Part shown: piece after piece, positions 6,757 to 7,736 of the stretch
How positions within the stretch are numbered: position 1 is the first letter of the stretch
Layout: every line of letters begins with the position of its first letter
NCBI GenBank assembly: GCA_031288575.1
Contig: JAITRD010000174.1
Span: 1-7,736 of the forward strand
Source: Treponema sp.
Lineage (GTDB): Bacteria > Spirochaetota > Spirochaetia > Treponematales > Breznakiellaceae
DNA: 7,736 bases
Direction of reading: 5' to 3'
Position numbers and translations under genes: made by a program
The notes under the pieces: model-generated
What the model saw: only the letters and a program-made list of their open reading frames with translations
Database searches by the model: none
What the model was told of the DNA's origin: nothing

Positions 6757-6773
6757 TTGACGGAAAGGCCGGT

Positions 6774-7736
6774 TTAGCAGATACCGATGGCCTTTACCGG
6801 GCATATTTCATGGCAGCAATAACAGCGGATGCATTTACGGTAATCAAGAACCACCCTTTTCCCCCCTTCTGTTGTTAAAAGGCTCATGGCCCGGGAACTA
6901 CAGATCCGGGTACAATCCCCGCAGCGAATGCAGATTCCTTCGTTTATCACCGGCCGGGGGATGAAACGTTCCCGGAATTTCCGGTAAAACCGGGGAAGGA
7001 GAAATTCCAAAAGCTGGTTATTGTTTTTTTTAAGGGGAATCTTTTCATAATCCGGCAGCCTTACCTCACCGGGACAAAGCCCGGGGTATTCAATTTCGGA
7101 AAGATCCTTAAGCCACAGTCCCCGTTCCAGCCCTTCCCGGTTGACGGGAATTGCCAGGGGAGGATAACCGATGATATCCGAAGCCGCCGCATCCAGGGCA
7201 AGAAGGTTGGACGAAGCAAGTACCAGGCCGAGCCGCCGGGGAGTCCCCGAACCGGGGCCGGGCCCTTCCATGCCTACCACGGCGTCCATAAAAGCATAAT
7301 CCGCCATCAGAGCGGCGTTGAGGTCGATGATCATGGCGGCAAAGTCTTCCCGGCGGGGAAATCTGACATGGTAGGGGCTTTTAGCCAGCGACGGCACCAG
7401 GCCGAAAAGGTTTTTTAAGGCGCCGGTAAAAAACATAAGCTGGTGGGTCTTGAGTTTTGGGAGGCTGATAAGATAATCCGCTTCCGCCAAAACTCCGGCA
7501 AGGGTAAACTGCCGGACAACCTTGCCGCCGGGACAGAAGCGTTCCGTTTTGCCCCGGGTAAAATCCGCCCATTCGGCGCCCATCTTACGGGTAACTTCCC
7601 CCAGGCCCGATACTTTGCCGCTAAAATTAGGCCCCTGAAGCCCCGGACTATCCCCGACCAGAATCCGGGAAGCCCCGCCTTCCCAAACCAGCCGGATAAC
7701 CGCCTCCAAAAAGGCCGGATGGGTCGCCACCGCCTT
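6774..7736 (-). CDS. DUF362 domain protein with C-terminal 2x[4Fe-4S] ferredoxin, N-terminus cut by window edge
   Basis: The last 320 residues are visible. The visible start, KAVATHPAFLEAVIRLV, matches the interior of DUF362 proteins, which normally have a preceding stretch including a KPN-type motif. The GTG at 7730 is therefore an internal Val codon, not the start. The DUF362 core includes ISLPKLKTHQLMFFTGALKN and a glycine-rich MEGPGPGSGTPRRLG segment. The C-terminal ferredoxin-like domain has two full CxxCxxCxxxC sets, Cys269/272/275/279 and Cys302/305/308/312, with extra cysteines at 307 and at the last residue (320). Such proteins are thought to be cytoplasmic Fe-S proteins of unknown reaction, common in anaerobes. 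The gene converges on the copper operon with 164 bases between stop codons, so it is not part of it. The TAA is at 6774-6776. Confidence 0.92.
   Translation of the reverse strand, partial: KAVATHPAFLEAVIRLVWEGGASRILVGDSPGLQGPNFSGKVSGLGEVTRKMGAEWADFTRGKTERFCPGGKVVRQFTLAGVLAEADYLISLPKLKTHQLMFFTGALKNLFGLVPSLAKSPYHVRFPRREDFAAMIIDLNAALMADYAFMDAVVGMEGPGPGSGTPRRLGLVLASSNLLALDAAASDIIGYPPLAIPVNREGLERGLWLKDLSEIEYPGLCPGEVRLPDYEKIPLKKNNNQLLEFLLPRFYRKFRERFIPRPVINEGICIRCGDCTRICSSRAMSLLTTEGGKRVVLDYRKCIRCYCCHEICPVKAIGIC

Larger units (their letters stand above)
6636..6772. repeat. 11-bp perfect inverted repeat enclosing a structured intergenic element
   Basis: CCGGCCTTTCC (6636-6646) and its exact reverse complement GGAAAGGCCGG (6762-6772) bracket 115 bases that hold a direct repeat, a small hairpin and a near-palindrome. 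The right arm stops one base short of the stop codon of the minus-strand gene. No target-site duplication is seen outside the arms. It could be a small non-autonomous mobile element, a decayed insertion-sequence end or a bulky transcript-end structure. Confidence 0.6.

Noticed and set aside
7728..7730. GTG as start of the DUF362 protein
   Set aside because: The frame stays open to the window edge and the sequence there matches the interior of the family, so the true start lies outside.

Overview
The window looks like a chromosomal segment of a spirochaete, probably a Treponema-type anaerobe. This is inferred from the look of the GAPDH protein, the relaxed lipobox of a predicted lipoprotein and a moderately GC-rich base composition. 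No taxonomic search was possible. All the large genes are intact or simply cut by the window edges, and no rRNA, tRNA, CRISPR array or intact mobile element is visible.

Layout. (1) Positions 1-752, minus strand: the first 250 codons of gap (glyceraldehyde-3-phosphate dehydrogenase), running off the left edge. (2) Positions 753-971: a divergent AT-rich intergenic region with a candidate promoter for each direction. (3) Positions 972-6609, plus strand: four genes separated by only 18-22 bases, each with its own Shine-Dalgarno sequence, so almost certainly one operon. They are an HMA / SafE-like membrane / double cupredoxin-like fusion protein; a secreted DUF2318 (FtrD-like) cysteine-rich protein; a two-HMA copper-exporting P1B ATPase (CopA); and a predicted lipoprotein of unknown function with an internal duplication. 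(4) Positions 6610-6773: a non-coding interval with a perfect 11-bp inverted repeat around a 16-bp direct repeat, a small hairpin and an 18-bp near-palindrome. (5) Positions 6774-7736, minus strand: the C-terminal 320 residues of a DUF362 protein ending in a two-cluster ferredoxin domain, running off the right edge.

How the genes work together. CopA should pump Cu(I) out of the cytoplasm. The fusion protein has a cytoplasmic-type copper-binding HMA domain at one end and cupredoxin-like domains at the other. Its hydrophobic segments and positive charges fit an N-in, C-out topology with seven helices, so it could bind copper on both faces of the membrane. The DUF2318 protein and the lipoprotein would lie outside the cytoplasmic membrane. 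The operon therefore reads as copper export plus extracytoplasmic copper (or copper/iron) handling, although the direction and fate of the metal cannot be read from sequence. No regulator gene (CsoR, CopY or CueR type) or classic CopZ chaperone lies in the window.

The most interesting points are the multi-domain fusion protein, the unrecognised duplicated lipoprotein fixed in a copper operon, and the repeat-rich intergenic element.
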